A stretch of 64,000 bases of DNA from Bradyrhizobium rifense (GTDB lineage: Bacteria > Pseudomonadota > Alphaproteobacteria > Rhizobiales > Xanthobacteraceae), in NCBI RefSeq assembly GCF_008123425.1, contig NZ_VSSS01000038.1, positions 124,001 to 188,000 on the forward strand. Direction: 5' to 3'. Position 1 is the first letter of the stretch. Every line of letters starts with the position of its first letter. Shown piece by piece: positions 36,693 through 45,948 of the stretch. Below the pieces are notes generated by a model, which ran no database searches, had not been told where the DNA came from, and worked only from the letters and a program-made list of their open reading frames with translations. The position numbers and the translations under genes are program-made.

Positions 36693-37607
36693 ATGTCAAC
36701 CGCGGCAGTCGACCTTTTCGAGGTGAGCAAGTCCTACAACGACAGGGTCGTCGTGGACGCTCTTTCGTTTACGGTCTCGCCGGGAGAGTGTTTCGGTCTG
36801 CTGGGACCAAACGGCGCGGGTAAAAGCACGCTTGCGCGTTTGATCCTGGGTGTTGCGTCGCCCGACGCAGGTAAGATATGCGTGCTTGGCGAGCCGGTGC
36901 CGACACATGCGCGCTTGGCGCGCCGGGGTATCGGGGTTGTCCCACAATTTGACAACCTTGATCTTCAGCTCACGGTGCGCGAGAATTTGCTCGTTTTCGG
37001 TCGCTATTTCGCGATGAGCGCGGCCGAGGTCAAAGCGGTCACGCCGTCATTGCTCGAATTCGCCCGCCTGGAGAACAAGGCGGATGCCCGGGTGGGCCAA
37101 CTGTCCGGTGGCATGAAGCGGCGCCTGACGCTGGCTCGTGCCCTCATTAATGACCCGCAGCTCTTGGTGCTTGATGAACCGACGACCGGCCTTGATCCGC
37201 ACGGCCGTCACCTGATCTGGGAACGCTTGCGCGCGCTATTAGCGCGCGGCAAAACGATTCTTCTCACCACCCATTTCATGGAAGAGGCGGAACGGTTGTG
37301 CGATCGCCTGTGCGTGCTTGAGCACGGCCGTAAGATCGCCGAAGGCCGGCCTCACGCGCTGATCGAGCAGCAGATCGGCTGCCAAGTCATCGAGATTTAC
37401 GGTGGTAATCCGCATGAACTGCTGCCGCTGGTCAGACCCCAAGTGCAGCGCGCTGAGGTGAGCGGGGAGACGCTGTTCTGTTATGTCACGGATCCAGAAC
37501 AGGTGCGCGTCCGGCTTGCCGACCGAACGGATCTCCGCCTTCTGCAGCGTCCTCCAAATCTGGAGGATGTCTTCTTACGGCTAACCGGGCGAGAGATGAA
37601 GGACTGA
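36693..37607 (+). CDS. nodI: NodI, ATPase of the Nod-factor exporter
   Basis: A 304-residue ABC-type ATPase that with NodJ exports lipochitooligosaccharides across the inner membrane. Walker A GPNGAGKSTLARLILG near residue 40, signature LSGGMKRRLTLARALI near residue 140, Walker B LLVLDEPTTGLDPHG near residue 160, and the switch histidine in LLTTHFMEEAERLC. C-terminal regulatory part is typical of the NodI/DRA group. It follows nodU by three bases and precedes nodJ by three bases. Intact. Confidence 0.96.
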   Translation: MSTAAVDLFEVSKSYNDRVVVDALSFTVSPGECFGLLGPNGAGKSTLARLILGVASPDAGKICVLGEPVPTHARLARRGIGVVPQFDNLDLQLTVRENLLVFGRYFAMSAAEVKAVTPSLLEFARLENKADARVGQLSGGMKRRLTLARALINDPQLLVLDEPTTGLDPHGRHLIWERLRALLARGKTILLTTHFMEEAERLCDRLCVLEHGRKIAEGRPHALIEQQIGCQVIEIYGGNPHELLPLVRPQVQRAEVSGETLFCYVTDPEQVRVRLADRTDLRLLQRPPNLEDVFLRLTGREMKD

Positions 37608-37610
37608 ACG

Positions 37611-38399
37611 ATGTGGCAACGTTTTGCGCCGGCCCTCCCTGCCAATCCATGGAACTGGATATCGGTATGGCGCCGCAATTTTCTGGTCTGGCGGAAAGTC
37701 GCTCTGGCTTCGATTCTTGGAAATCTGGCCGAGCCGATGAGCTCTCTGTTCGGTCTCGGTTTTGGCCTTGGAATGATCATAGGTGGCGTTGAGGGGACCT
37801 CATACATCTCGTTTCTGGCGGCTGGCATGGTCGCCGCAAGCGCGATGGTCTCCGCAACCTTCGAAACGATCTACGCGGCTTACGCGCGCATGCAGACAAA
37901 CTGCACGTGGGACGCAGTACTCTGTACGCCCCTTACGCTCGGCGACATTGTTCTCGGTGAAGTGGCATGGGCAGCGAGCAAGGCCTTGCTTGCCGGGACG
38001 GCGATCACGATTGTTGCCGCCGGGCTGGGTTATGCGGAGTGGTCATCCATTCCCTACGCGCTACCCGCCATCGCCCTCACCGGCGTTACGTTCGCGAGCC
38101 TCGCAATGGTCGTTTCAGCCCTTGCACCGAGCCACGACTATTTCATCTTCTACCAGTCACTCATTCTCACGCCCATGATGTATTTGAGCGGGACGATCTT
38201 CCCAATGAGCCAGTTGCCAGGTTCATTTCAACGCATAGCGGCCTTGTTGCCGCTGACTCATTCGGTCGATCTTATTCGTCCGGCAATGCTCGGTCGGCCG
38301 ATCGAGAGCGTCGGCTTACATGTGGGCGCACTCTTCATCTACGCAGCGCTTCCCTTCCTCATCGCGGCCGCGCTGCTTCGGCAACGCCTGATGCGGTGA
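37611..38399 (+). CDS. nodJ: NodJ, permease of the Nod-factor exporter
   Basis: A 262-residue ABC-2 type permease with six predicted membrane segments, for example LFGLGFGLGMIIGGVEGTSY, YISFLAAGMVAASAMVSATF, LLAGTAITIVAAGLGYA, and the C-terminal ALFIYAALPFLIAAALL. The ABC-2 motif FFIFYQSLILTPMMYLSGTI-like segment is near residue 180. It pairs with NodI. ATG 37611 is preceded by GAAGGA. Intact. Confidence 0.95.
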   Translation: MWQRFAPALPANPWNWISVWRRNFLVWRKVALASILGNLAEPMSSLFGLGFGLGMIIGGVEGTSYISFLAAGMVAASAMVSATFETIYAAYARMQTNCTWDAVLCTPLTLGDIVLGEVAWAASKALLAGTAITIVAAGLGYAEWSSIPYALPAIALTGVTFASLAMVVSALAPSHDYFIFYQSLILTPMMYLSGTIFPMSQLPGSFQRIAALLPLTHSVDLIRPAMLGRPIESVGLHVGALFIYAALPFLIAAALLRQRLMR

Positions 38400-38427
38400 G
38401 TGGAACAAGACCTAAGGGAAGCATCGC

Positions 38428-38562
38428 ATGCGCGAGATCAGATATCGGGGTAACGGACTTCCGATTCGCGTGCGACGCTTATGTGAGCCTCGGTACGCCA
38501 GCGAGGCCTGGTCGCCCCGCGGCGACGTGCGGCTTACTCGCCAAGCACGCGATAGGAAATAG
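38428..38562 (+). CDS. Possible 44-residue ORF between nodJ and nolO
   Basis: In the 185-base gap ATG 38428 follows GGGAAG and opens MREIRYRGNGLPIRVRRLCE, a basic peptide ending RQARDRK. In B. japonicum small genes nolM and nolN occupy this position; I cannot tell whether this is a remnant of one of them or a chance frame. No domain is recognised. Confidence 0.25.
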   Translation: MREIRYRGNGLPIRVRRLCEPRYASEAWSPRGDVRLTRQARDRK

Positions 38563-38596
38563 GCCAACAGGCCTCTCAGGATGAATGGAGAACAAC

Positions 38597-40600
38597 ATGC
38601 TGTGTCTAGGACTGAGTGGCGGGCTCGACAGGGTCTATGAAAACCCGCTTGAACTACCGAACACGTTTCTGCACGACGGCGCCGCAGTACTTGTCAAGGA
38701 CGGGCGCGTAATCGCTGCCGTCGAAGAGGAGCGCCTCAACCGGATCAAGCACTCGAATAAGCTCCCGAGCGGTGCGATCGAATACTGTCTTGCAGCTGGG
38801 GGTGTGGAGCTTCGCGACGTCGATCGTATTGCGTTCTACGCCACCGAACCCTATTGCAACGCGATGCTCGAACGGCTGTTCATCTCTCAACCTGAGATCT
38901 CAATTCCGCTAGATGCCAATTTGCTATTACGGCACCTTCTGGCGGCGGAGTTCGGCACCGAAATTGATCCCGCGCGGGTGTCATTCGTAGGCCACCATCA
39001 GGCCCATGCCGTGAGCGCTCTGGCGATGTCGGGTTTTGAAGAAAGCCTGGTCCTCGCGATCGACGGTTGTGGCGACTTCCTCTCGGGTCTCTTGGCCGTC
39101 GGGTCGGGTACCGAAATGACCGAGCTTATGACGTTTCCAGAGAATAACTCTCTCGGACTGTTCTATCTGGAGACGATCCGATATCTTGGTTACGGCTTGT
39201 TCGACGAGTATAAGGTGATGGGACTGGCTCCTTACGGAGATCCCGCCCGCTATCGCGAGCTCTTTGCCCAATTCTACGAGCTCTCCGCAAACGGTGGCTA
39301 CCGCGTTCACCTCGACCGGATCGGGCCGGCATTGCTGCGCAATATCGAGGTCCGGCGAAAGGGAATGCCGTTCACGCAACAGCATCAAGATGTGAGCGCA
39401 TCGTTGCAGGAGGCGCTGGAGCGGATCGTGTTTCACATTCTTCGGCATTACCGTGAGTCGACCGGAATGAAACGGTTGTGCCTGGCTGGCGGGGTAGCCC
39501 ACAACTGCACTCTCAACGGAAAGCTCCTGTATTCAGGCCTTTTCGAAGATATCTTCGTGCAGCCGGCTGCGCATGATGCCGGATGCGCATTGGGTGCGGC
39601 ACTGATGGTATCGAACGAGGCCGGGCAGCCTGCGCCCCGCGAGCGACTCCAGGCGGTTTATTGGGGGCCAGATGTCGGCAGCGACGACAGCATCGAACAG
39701 GAACTGAAGCGATGGGCCGGACACCTGGAGATGGAACGGACGGCTGACGTCGCAACCAGAGCAGCCGAGTGGATCGCTGATGGTGCCGTGATCGGGTGGG
39801 TACAGGGCCGGTCCGAGTTCGGCCCTCGTGCGCTCGGCAACCGCAGTATTCTTGCGGATCCGAGGCCCGCCGCAAACAAGGAGCGGATTAACGCGATGGT
39901 CAAGAAGCGCGAGAGTTATCGACCATTTGCGCCATCGGTTCTGGAGGAGGATGCAGGCGCGTTCTTTGAGTTGCCGGATGGTCGCGCAGAATATCCCTTC
40001 ATGAATTTCGTCGTTCGCGTGCGCGAATCCAAGCGTGCTTTGCTGGGGGCGATCACGCATATCGATGGTACGGCTCGGCTGCAAACGGTTTCCCGCACGA
40101 ACAATGCCGCCTATTGGGAACTCATCAGTGCATTCAAGAGCCGGACTGGCGTTCCGATTCTGCTTAACACTTCATTCAACAACAATGCCGAACCGATCGT
40201 AGATTCCGTTGCCGATGCGATTACCGCGTTTTTGTCCACCGAGCTGGATGGTCTTGTGGTCGGGTCCTTCCTCGTCAAGAAGCGGGCAACAACGCTCGAA
40301 AGCTGGACCGCACTCGCTGTATCACTGCCGCCCCATGTATCTCTTTACCGGGTTCGCGCTCATGCGGGCCGAGAACGTCAGGAGACAGTCTGCGAGATCC
40401 GCATGGGTCACTCCAGCCATGACAGCGTGCGCGTCTCGCATGACCTGTTCGACATGCTGATGCAAATTGAGAAGGAAGCCGTTCTTGCCGATCTTCTCGC
40501 AAGGGTCACCTCTGACAGGACTAGGCGCGAAGCTCTCGTGCACGAACTGCGCGGGCTCTGGGATCAGCGCCGTATTCGGCTGCATCCTGCGCGGTCGTAA
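38597..40600 (+). CDS. nolO: NolO, Nod-factor carbamoyltransferase
   Basis: A 667-residue carbamoyltransferase related to NodU that acts at O-3 or O-4 of the non-reducing sugar. The Kae1-like domain has LPNTFLHDGAAVLVKDGRVI and VSFVGHHQAHAVSALAMSGF with a metal-binding histidine pair; further LVLAIDGCGDFLSG and RLCLAGGVAHNCTLNGKLL. The YrdC-like part has VQGRSEFGPRALGNRSILAD. I start it at ATG 38597 (MLCLGLSGG) with GGAG six bases upstream; an ATG four codons earlier is possible. NolO is longer than NodU by a C-terminal extension, as expected. Intact. Confidence 0.93.
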   Translation: MLCLGLSGGLDRVYENPLELPNTFLHDGAAVLVKDGRVIAAVEEERLNRIKHSNKLPSGAIEYCLAAGGVELRDVDRIAFYATEPYCNAMLERLFISQPEISIPLDANLLLRHLLAAEFGTEIDPARVSFVGHHQAHAVSALAMSGFEESLVLAIDGCGDFLSGLLAVGSGTEMTELMTFPENNSLGLFYLETIRYLGYGLFDEYKVMGLAPYGDPARYRELFAQFYELSANGGYRVHLDRIGPALLRNIEVRRKGMPFTQQHQDVSASLQEALERIVFHILRHYRESTGMKRLCLAGGVAHNCTLNGKLLYSGLFEDIFVQPAAHDAGCALGAALMVSNEAGQPAPRERLQAVYWGPDVGSDDSIEQELKRWAGHLEMERTADVATRAAEWIADGAVIGWVQGRSEFGPRALGNRSILADPRPAANKERINAMVKKRESYRPFAPSVLEEDAGAFFELPDGRAEYPFMNFVVRVRESKRALLGAITHIDGTARLQTVSRTNNAAYWELISAFKSRTGVPILLNTSFNNNAEPIVDSVADAITAFLSTELDGLVVGSFLVKKRATTLESWTALAVSLPPHVSLYRVRAHAGRERQETVCEIRMGHSSHDSVRVSHDLFDMLMQIEKEAVLADLLARVTSDRTRREALVHELRGLWDQRRIRLHPARS

Positions 40601-40795
40601 AAGGTGAGCAATGCGGAAGAGGGCTCCGTGGAAGGCTCTTGCATCACCTGCCAATCGCGGTGCCGTGGAGGATAGGCTTGCGGGTTGATCGCCTTGTGTT
40701 CTGGTGACCAGCGGTCGATTGGCGGGGACCGGAATCGCAGAAGAGTAGGTACGCCACACAAAACTGATCTTGCGCAACGAGAAGGGTTTGATAAT

Positions 40796-41770
40796 TTGAC
40801 AAAGGAACGCTTTGTTATTTCTCGGAGGCGTACCGGCTTTGGTGATTGCCTCTGGTCGCTGGCGTCAGCCTGGTCATACGCGCAGCGGACCGGGCGGACG
40901 CTCGTCATTGACTGGCGCGGTTCCTGTTACGTCGAGCAACCGTTCAGCAACGCCTTTCCGGTGTTCTTCGAGCCGGTTGAGGACATCGCTGGAGTGCCGG
41001 TGATTTGCGATGACCGGGTCAACCAGCTCTCGTTTCCCGGACCGTTCTTCCCGCGGTGGTGGAATAGGCCATCGATCGACTGCATCAATCGCCCGGATGA
41101 GCAGATCTTCCGAGAACGGGACGAACTGACCGAGCTGTTCCAGTCAAGAGAAGATAACGAAGCCAACACCATTGTCTGTGACGCTTGCCTGATGTGGCGT
41201 TGCAGCGAGGAAGCCGAACGACTGATCTTTCGGAACATCAAACTCAGGCCTGAGATTCGAGCACGGATCGACGCGCTCTATGAGGAACACTTTAGCGGCC
41301 ATAGCATCATCGGCGTTCATGTTCGGCACGGCAATGGCGAAGATATCATGGAGCATGCGCCGTACTGGGCCGATTCGGAGCTCGCCCTTCGTCAGGTCTG
41401 CACGGCAATCCGCAAAGCCAAGGCTTTGCCATATCCAAAGCCTGTAAAGGTCTTCCTGTGCACGGACAGTGCACAGGTGCTCGAACACGTATCGGTTATG
41501 TTTCCCGATGTCTTCGCCATACCAAAACGTTTCCAGGCCGATCGGGCAGGGCCGTTGCATAGTGCGGAAATGGGAATTGAAGGTGGAGCTTCCGCTCTCG
41601 TCGACATGTATCTTCTTGCGCGATGCGCTACCGTGATCCGCTTTCCCCCAACCAGCGCCTTCACGCGCTACGCCCGACTGCTCGTGCCACGCATTATTGA
41701 ATTCGATCTGAGCAATCCGGAGCATCTGACCATGATCGATAACCCATACGAGCATTTCGCGGCTTCATGA
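40796..41770 (+). CDS. nodZ: NodZ, alpha-1,6-fucosyltransferase
   Basis: A 324-residue GT23 fucosyltransferase that adds L-fucose to O-6 of the reducing-end sugar using GDP-fucose. Family motifs: FVISRRRTGFGDCLWSLASA at the N-terminus, the GDP-fucose binding block IIGVHVRHGNGEDIMEHAPY near residue 175, and GGASALVDMYLLARCATVIR with FPPTSAFTRYARLLVP. No ATG precedes the conserved start; the first plausible codon is TTG 40796 (LTKERFVIS), with GAAGGG upstream. It has no nod box of its own and probably reads through from nolO. The donor is made by NoeL and NolK. Confidence 0.95.
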   Translation: MTKERFVISRRRTGFGDCLWSLASAWSYAQRTGRTLVIDWRGSCYVEQPFSNAFPVFFEPVEDIAGVPVICDDRVNQLSFPGPFFPRWWNRPSIDCINRPDEQIFRERDELTELFQSREDNEANTIVCDACLMWRCSEEAERLIFRNIKLRPEIRARIDALYEEHFSGHSIIGVHVRHGNGEDIMEHAPYWADSELALRQVCTAIRKAKALPYPKPVKVFLCTDSAQVLEHVSVMFPDVFAIPKRFQADRAGPLHSAEMGIEGGASALVDMYLLARCATVIRFPPTSAFTRYARLLVPRIIEFDLSNPEHLTMIDNPYEHFAAS

Positions 41771-42687
41771 AGTGCCGCGAGTCTGCTCGAGCCCGGGCAA
41801 TGGTGGGCTAGATCATCTGCCTGATACTGCTGGTGTCGACACCATCGAGTTTCGTAACCTGTCGCAGAAACGGTGTATGACGGCTTCCGTCCGCAAGCGA
41901 TTGGTGACCGGCGCACTATTACGGATGCGGTGCGGCTGGTCAGGCGAATGCCGGCGCAGCGTAGGCCAATGCCGGCAAGCGCCGGCGGCCTGCCCCGCAA
42001 TGCTTCGGGCCGTCAGGTGTCGCGCGGAAGGTTATGGCTCGTCATCACCGGGCCCAAAGCGCCATCGCTGCCAGACCTTGGTAAGCACGGCAACGCCGCT
42101 CTCGGCCGCCTGGGAAATCTAACGTAGCAGACGGTCACATCAGAATGTACCAGCACCAAGGAGGTACGTCCGCTAGATGGGTCGCCCCTGTGGACTATCC
42201 TTTTGCGGTCAGTGCGTTTTCTTGACGACGGCCGTGTTCAACCTGCGGTTTTCGAGTCCTTTCGGCTGTAGCTGATGAACAGCACGATCGCAGGCCATCG
42301 ACAGCGGAACTGATTCGGATCTGCGCTCGCGATACAAGGGATGAAAATCTCGGACGAACTGGCCATTGGTCCTGATCTCCGCCAAGGACAGTTGATCTAT
42401 CTCCGCCAACCCCAAATGAGCCACAGACCACCCGTGGAGTGCGACGCAGTCAGCTCGCCTGGAATCACCAGGGTCTCGGCTCGAAGACGTAGCGCGCGCA
42501 TTGGGCGGCTCGCCCGGGGAGCTCGACGACAAGCATTGCTGCGGCGTTGCTGCTGTCGAAAAGCAAACAGGCCAGATGTTCGGAACCTGCCATTTGGGTC
42601 GCAACGGTTCGCCGCTTGTGCCCTGCATCGCTTTGGCCCGGATCCTGCAGCAGGTGCACATCCGAGGGAAGCGGACGGGAGCGGCGT
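41771..42687. other. Interval of about 900 bases, no definite gene
   Basis: Between nodZ and fixR. Minus-strand frames in 42210-42700 look partly coding (SDVHLLQDPGQSDAG, then in another frame LAEIDQLSLAEIRTNGQFVR) and may be a decayed divergent gene that I cannot name. I found no clear minus-24/minus-12 promoter in front of fixR. Confidence 0.4.
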
Positions 42688-43526
42688 GTGAATCTAGGTC
42701 TAGCAGATGACAAAGCGGTCGCAGCTCAATCGCCGGAAACGGACCCTGACAGTCCAGTTCACGCTCGCGCCGGTCGAGCGGGCCGCCCGCTGCGTGACCC
42801 GAAGACGCTGGTATTGACGGGGCATCGCGCGGTATCGGTCGCGCCACCGGAAAATTGTTTTCGGAAGCCGGTTGGCTCGTCATTTCTTGCGCGCGCCAAC
42901 CATTCGACGCGGCACGCTGCCCATGGGACTCAGAGGGCGGCAGCTATATCAAAGTCGACCTGAGCGACCATCGGACGCTGCCGCGCGTGATTGCCGAGAT
43001 CAAGGAGTGCCTTGCCGGCGCACCGTTGCATGGACTGGTAAACAATGCCGGAAACTCACCAAAAACGCCGAACGGTGCCCGGCTGACGTCGCTGGCGACC
43101 TCAGTCGATACTTGGATGAGCGTGTTCACCTCAATCTAGTGGCGCCGATCCTGCTCGCTCAAGGTCTGTTCGATGAGCTGAAAGCGGCTTCAGGCGCGAT
43201 TGTCAATGTGACTTCGATCGCCGGCTCGCGGGTGCATCCATTTGCACGCACGGCATATGCGACTTCGAAAGCTGCGCTCGCTTATCTCACGCGAAATGGC
43301 GCACGATTACGCCTCACATGGCATTCGCGCAAATGGGGTCCCGCCCGGAGAAATCAAGACGGACATTTTGTCGCCTGCCACGGAAGCACATCTTGTGCCA
43401 AAGATCCCACTTCGCCGAGTGGGTACACCCGAAGAGGTCGCCAAGGTCATTTTCTTCCTATGTTCAGATGCGGCAAGTTATGTCACTGGCGCCGAAGTCC
43501 CGATCGATGGCGGACAACACTTGTGA
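42688..43526 (+). pseudogene. fixR: FixR, short-chain dehydrogenase upstream of nifA, frameshifted
   Basis: From GTG 42688 the frame reads to DPKTLVLTG; a base is missing near 42826, after which FSEAGWLVISCARQPFDAAR and LHGLVNNAGNSPKTP continue. A second shift near 43128 leads to LNLVAPILLAQGLFDELKAA and YATSKAALAYLTR (YxxxK site), and a third near 43292 to EMAHDYASHGIRANGVPPGE and VGTPEEVAKVIFFLCSDAAS, ending DGGQHL at 43526. In B. japonicum fixR is co-transcribed with nifA but is itself dispensable. Three losses imply the protein is not made, although the region may still carry the nifA transcript. Confidence 0.85.
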
Positions 43527-43783
43527 TGAATTCGCCCTGGCGAAGCCCGGTTAATCTGAGCCTCATGGATAGAACTCATTTTGGCCGGGGCGAATCCGCG
43601 AGGGGAGTTGGAAGAATAACGCAGCAAATCTAGTCACTGTAGATGCTGCCGACGTGCCATGAAGAGGCGTCATCTCTCGCCCCGCCCTGAGAACCGGATG
43701 TCAGATCGAGGGGGCATGCAACACGGGTCCAACAGGTCCGATCAAGGTCATGGGAGGATCAAGAAAGAAACGGAGAAGTCGTT

Positions 43784-45538
43784 ATGCTGGACAGCGTTTC
43801 CCTGCGCGAAAAACTAAACTTAACCTCCGACGCGGACCGTTCCGGTTTTATTGTGCCGTCGCAAGAGAAATCGCTAAGCACGATCTTTGAAATAGCGCAC
43901 ACGCTGACCGGCCTATCCCGGCTCGAAGCCAAGCTGGAGAGCGTCATCGAGCGTCTGCAATCGCTCGTGCAGATGCGCCGCGGCATCGTGTGTCTCTTCG
44001 GTCATGACGGCGTGCCCCAGATCATCGTAGGCGACGGTCGGAACGAAGGCCGCGATTCCCGCTGCGGGGTGCGCTTGCCGCAAGGAGCAATTGATCAAAT
44101 CGTAGCGTCGGGGCAGCCGCTCATCGTCGAAAACGTAGCGCTGCATTCGGCCTTCAGTTCTTCGGACGTCGAGATGCTAGATGCCGCCGGTAATACGCGT
44201 GTTGCGTTCATCGGCGTTCCCATAGACATTGACGAGAAAGTTGCGGGTACGCTGAGCATTGACCGCATTGCGGACAACGGGATGCGCGCGCAGCTCGATG
44301 ACGACCTCCACCTGCTGACCATGGTCGCTAGCCTCCTGGGCCGGACGGCGAAGCTGCATTACACTTTTGAGCGCGATCGCGGGCGCCTTATGGACGAGGA
44401 GTTCCGGCTGCAGAAGCAGCTGTCCGAACCCAAGCCTCATGGGCGGGAGCGTAAGAAGGTTCAAGTCGACGGAATTCTTGGCGACAGCCCGGCGCTCCGC
44501 GCGTTACTTGATAACGTCGAGGTGATCGCAAAATCCAACAGCACTGTTCTGCTGCGTGGCGAATCGGGTACCGGAAAAGAGCTGGTCGCGAAGGCTATTC
44601 ACGAGCATTCAGCGCGCGGCAAACGTTCCTTTATCAAGCTGAATTGCGCAGCCCTGACTGAGACAGTGCTAGAATCCGAATTGTTCGGTCACGAGAAGGG
44701 AGCGTTTACGGGCGCCTTCAATATGCGCAAGGGTCGCTTCGAGCTCGCCGACAAGGGAACGTTGTTTCTAGATGAGATCGGTGAGATCTCGGCGTCGTTC
44801 CAGGCGAAGCTCCTGCGCGTTCTTCAGGAGCAGGAATTCGAGCGAGTGGGCGGCAATCAGACGGTCAAAGTCGACGTCCGCGTGATTGCAGCCACGAACA
44901 GGAATCTTGAAGAGGCCGTGGCAAGGAAAGAGTTTCGTGCGGATCTCTATTACCGCATCAGCGTGGTTCCTCTGCTACTGCCCCCGCTGCGCGAAAGACG
45001 CAGTGATATTCCGCTTCTCGCCGCTCGCTTCTTGAAGAACTTCAACAATGAAAACGGCCGTGCTCTGGTGTTCGATTCAAGTGCGATTGAGGTCCTCATG
45101 AGCTGCGAATTTCCCGGTAATGTCCGCGAGCTCGAGAACTGCGTGCAGCGGACCGCGACCCTCGCGCAAGGATCGTCGATCGTAAGACATGATTTTGCAT
45201 GCTGCCAAGGGCAATGCCTGTCGGCCAAGCTATGGAGGTGTGGACCGGAGGAAATGGCGCGACAGCCGAGCCCGAATTTCTCATTGCCCGCGAGGCTGAG
45301 CATGCCGCCGCCAGAAGCTATAACAGCCGTTCCGCCGGTCAGTAGCGAGCTGACACCGCTAGGGCCCCCCGGGCAACCCGCAGTGGGTGCTGGGAAACTC
45401 GCCGATCGCGAGCGCGTCATCGCAGCCATGGAGAGATCCGGGTGGGTACAGGCGAAGGCGGCGCGCCTGCTTGGACTAACCCCGCGCCAGATTGGCTATG
45501 CCTTGCGAAAACACAGTATCGAGATCAAGCGCTTCTGA
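43784..45538 (+). CDS. nifA: NifA, nitrogen-fixation regulator
   Basis: A 584-residue sigma-54 activator. Residues about 35-190 are a GAF domain (LQSLVQMRRGIVCLFGHDGV). The AAA+ domain is residues 230-470, with LRGESGTGKELVAKAIH (Walker A), the sigma-54 contact loop GAFTGAFNMRKGRFELA, and LFLDEIGEIS (Walker B). The oxygen-sensing cysteines of rhizobial NifA are complete: C-x11-C within SCEFPGNVRELENC, then x19 to FACCQGQC with its C-x4-C. The C-terminal helix-turn-helix is ERSGWVQAKAARLLGLTPRQ. ATG 43784 is preceded by GGAGAAG. It activates fixA and other promoters with a TGT-N10-ACA site. Confidence 0.97.
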   Translation: MLDSVSLREKLNLTSDADRSGFIVPSQEKSLSTIFEIAHTLTGLSRLEAKLESVIERLQSLVQMRRGIVCLFGHDGVPQIIVGDGRNEGRDSRCGVRLPQGAIDQIVASGQPLIVENVALHSAFSSSDVEMLDAAGNTRVAFIGVPIDIDEKVAGTLSIDRIADNGMRAQLDDDLHLLTMVASLLGRTAKLHYTFERDRGRLMDEEFRLQKQLSEPKPHGRERKKVQVDGILGDSPALRALLDNVEVIAKSNSTVLLRGESGTGKELVAKAIHEHSARGKRSFIKLNCAALTETVLESELFGHEKGAFTGAFNMRKGRFELADKGTLFLDEIGEISASFQAKLLRVLQEQEFERVGGNQTVKVDVRVIAATNRNLEEAVARKEFRADLYYRISVVPLLLPPLRERRSDIPLLAARFLKNFNNENGRALVFDSSAIEVLMSCEFPGNVRELENCVQRTATLAQGSSIVRHDFACCQGQCLSAKLWRCGPEEMARQPSPNFSLPARLSMPPPEAITAVPPVSSELTPLGPPGQPAVGAGKLADRERVIAAMERSGWVQAKAARLLGLTPRQIGYALRKHSIEIKRF

Positions 45539-45894
45539 GCAAAGCGTCGGGCTCGCTCCTCTCTCGCGCTCGGCCGACTGGGATAGGAGCGCGTGGCAGG
45601 AGGCGATTGCCGGCTCTGATGCATACTGCGGATGCTAGCGTTATGCCTTGCTTGGGATACACTCGCCGGTGAAGTATAGGGCGTCTTCGCGCCGGCTGGT
45701 CTTGTCATCGTCTGTTTGCACGTATTCGCGCTGAAAACTGGCTTGGCGTGGAACCGGCGCGTGATTGCCGCGGCTCCGTTGCTCCCGTAACTCGGATCAG
45801 CCTAAGATCACGCCCAAGCTCAAGCCGTCGCAATTGCGCCAACAGACTCGCCGTCAGTCTTTGCATGCCTTCCTCATCGGCGAAATGCCCGGGG
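45539..45894. other. nifA-fixA intergenic region
   Basis: About 350 bases. A 66-codon minus-strand frame from 45905 looks weakly coding (MQRLTASLLAQLRRLELGRD) but overlaps the fixA promoter; I do not call it a gene. No clear TGT-N10-ACA activator site was found by eye. Confidence 0.4.
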
Positions 45895-45910
45895 TGGTAT
45901 GACATTTGCT
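45895..45910 (+). promoter_or_regulatory. Sigma-54 promoter of fixA
   Basis: TGGTATGACATTTGCT has GG and GC ten bases apart and matches the minus-24/minus-12 consensus except for T and T in the -24 block. It lies 38 bases before the fixA ATG and directly downstream of nifA, as expected for a NifA target. Confidence 0.8.
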
Positions 45911-45948
45911 GCTCGTCGGGAGCCGGCTCAGCATCTTAGGAGAAGTAC

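Noticed and set aside
43645..43662. Minus-strand TGGCAC with GC ten bases on, between fixR and nifA
   Set aside because: The minus-12 block is CAGC rather than TTGC and it would transcribe away from nifA into the fixR remnant.
45705..45905. A 66-codon minus-strand frame between nifA and fixA
   Set aside because: It starts inside the fixA sigma-54 promoter and has no family similarity or ribosome binding site.
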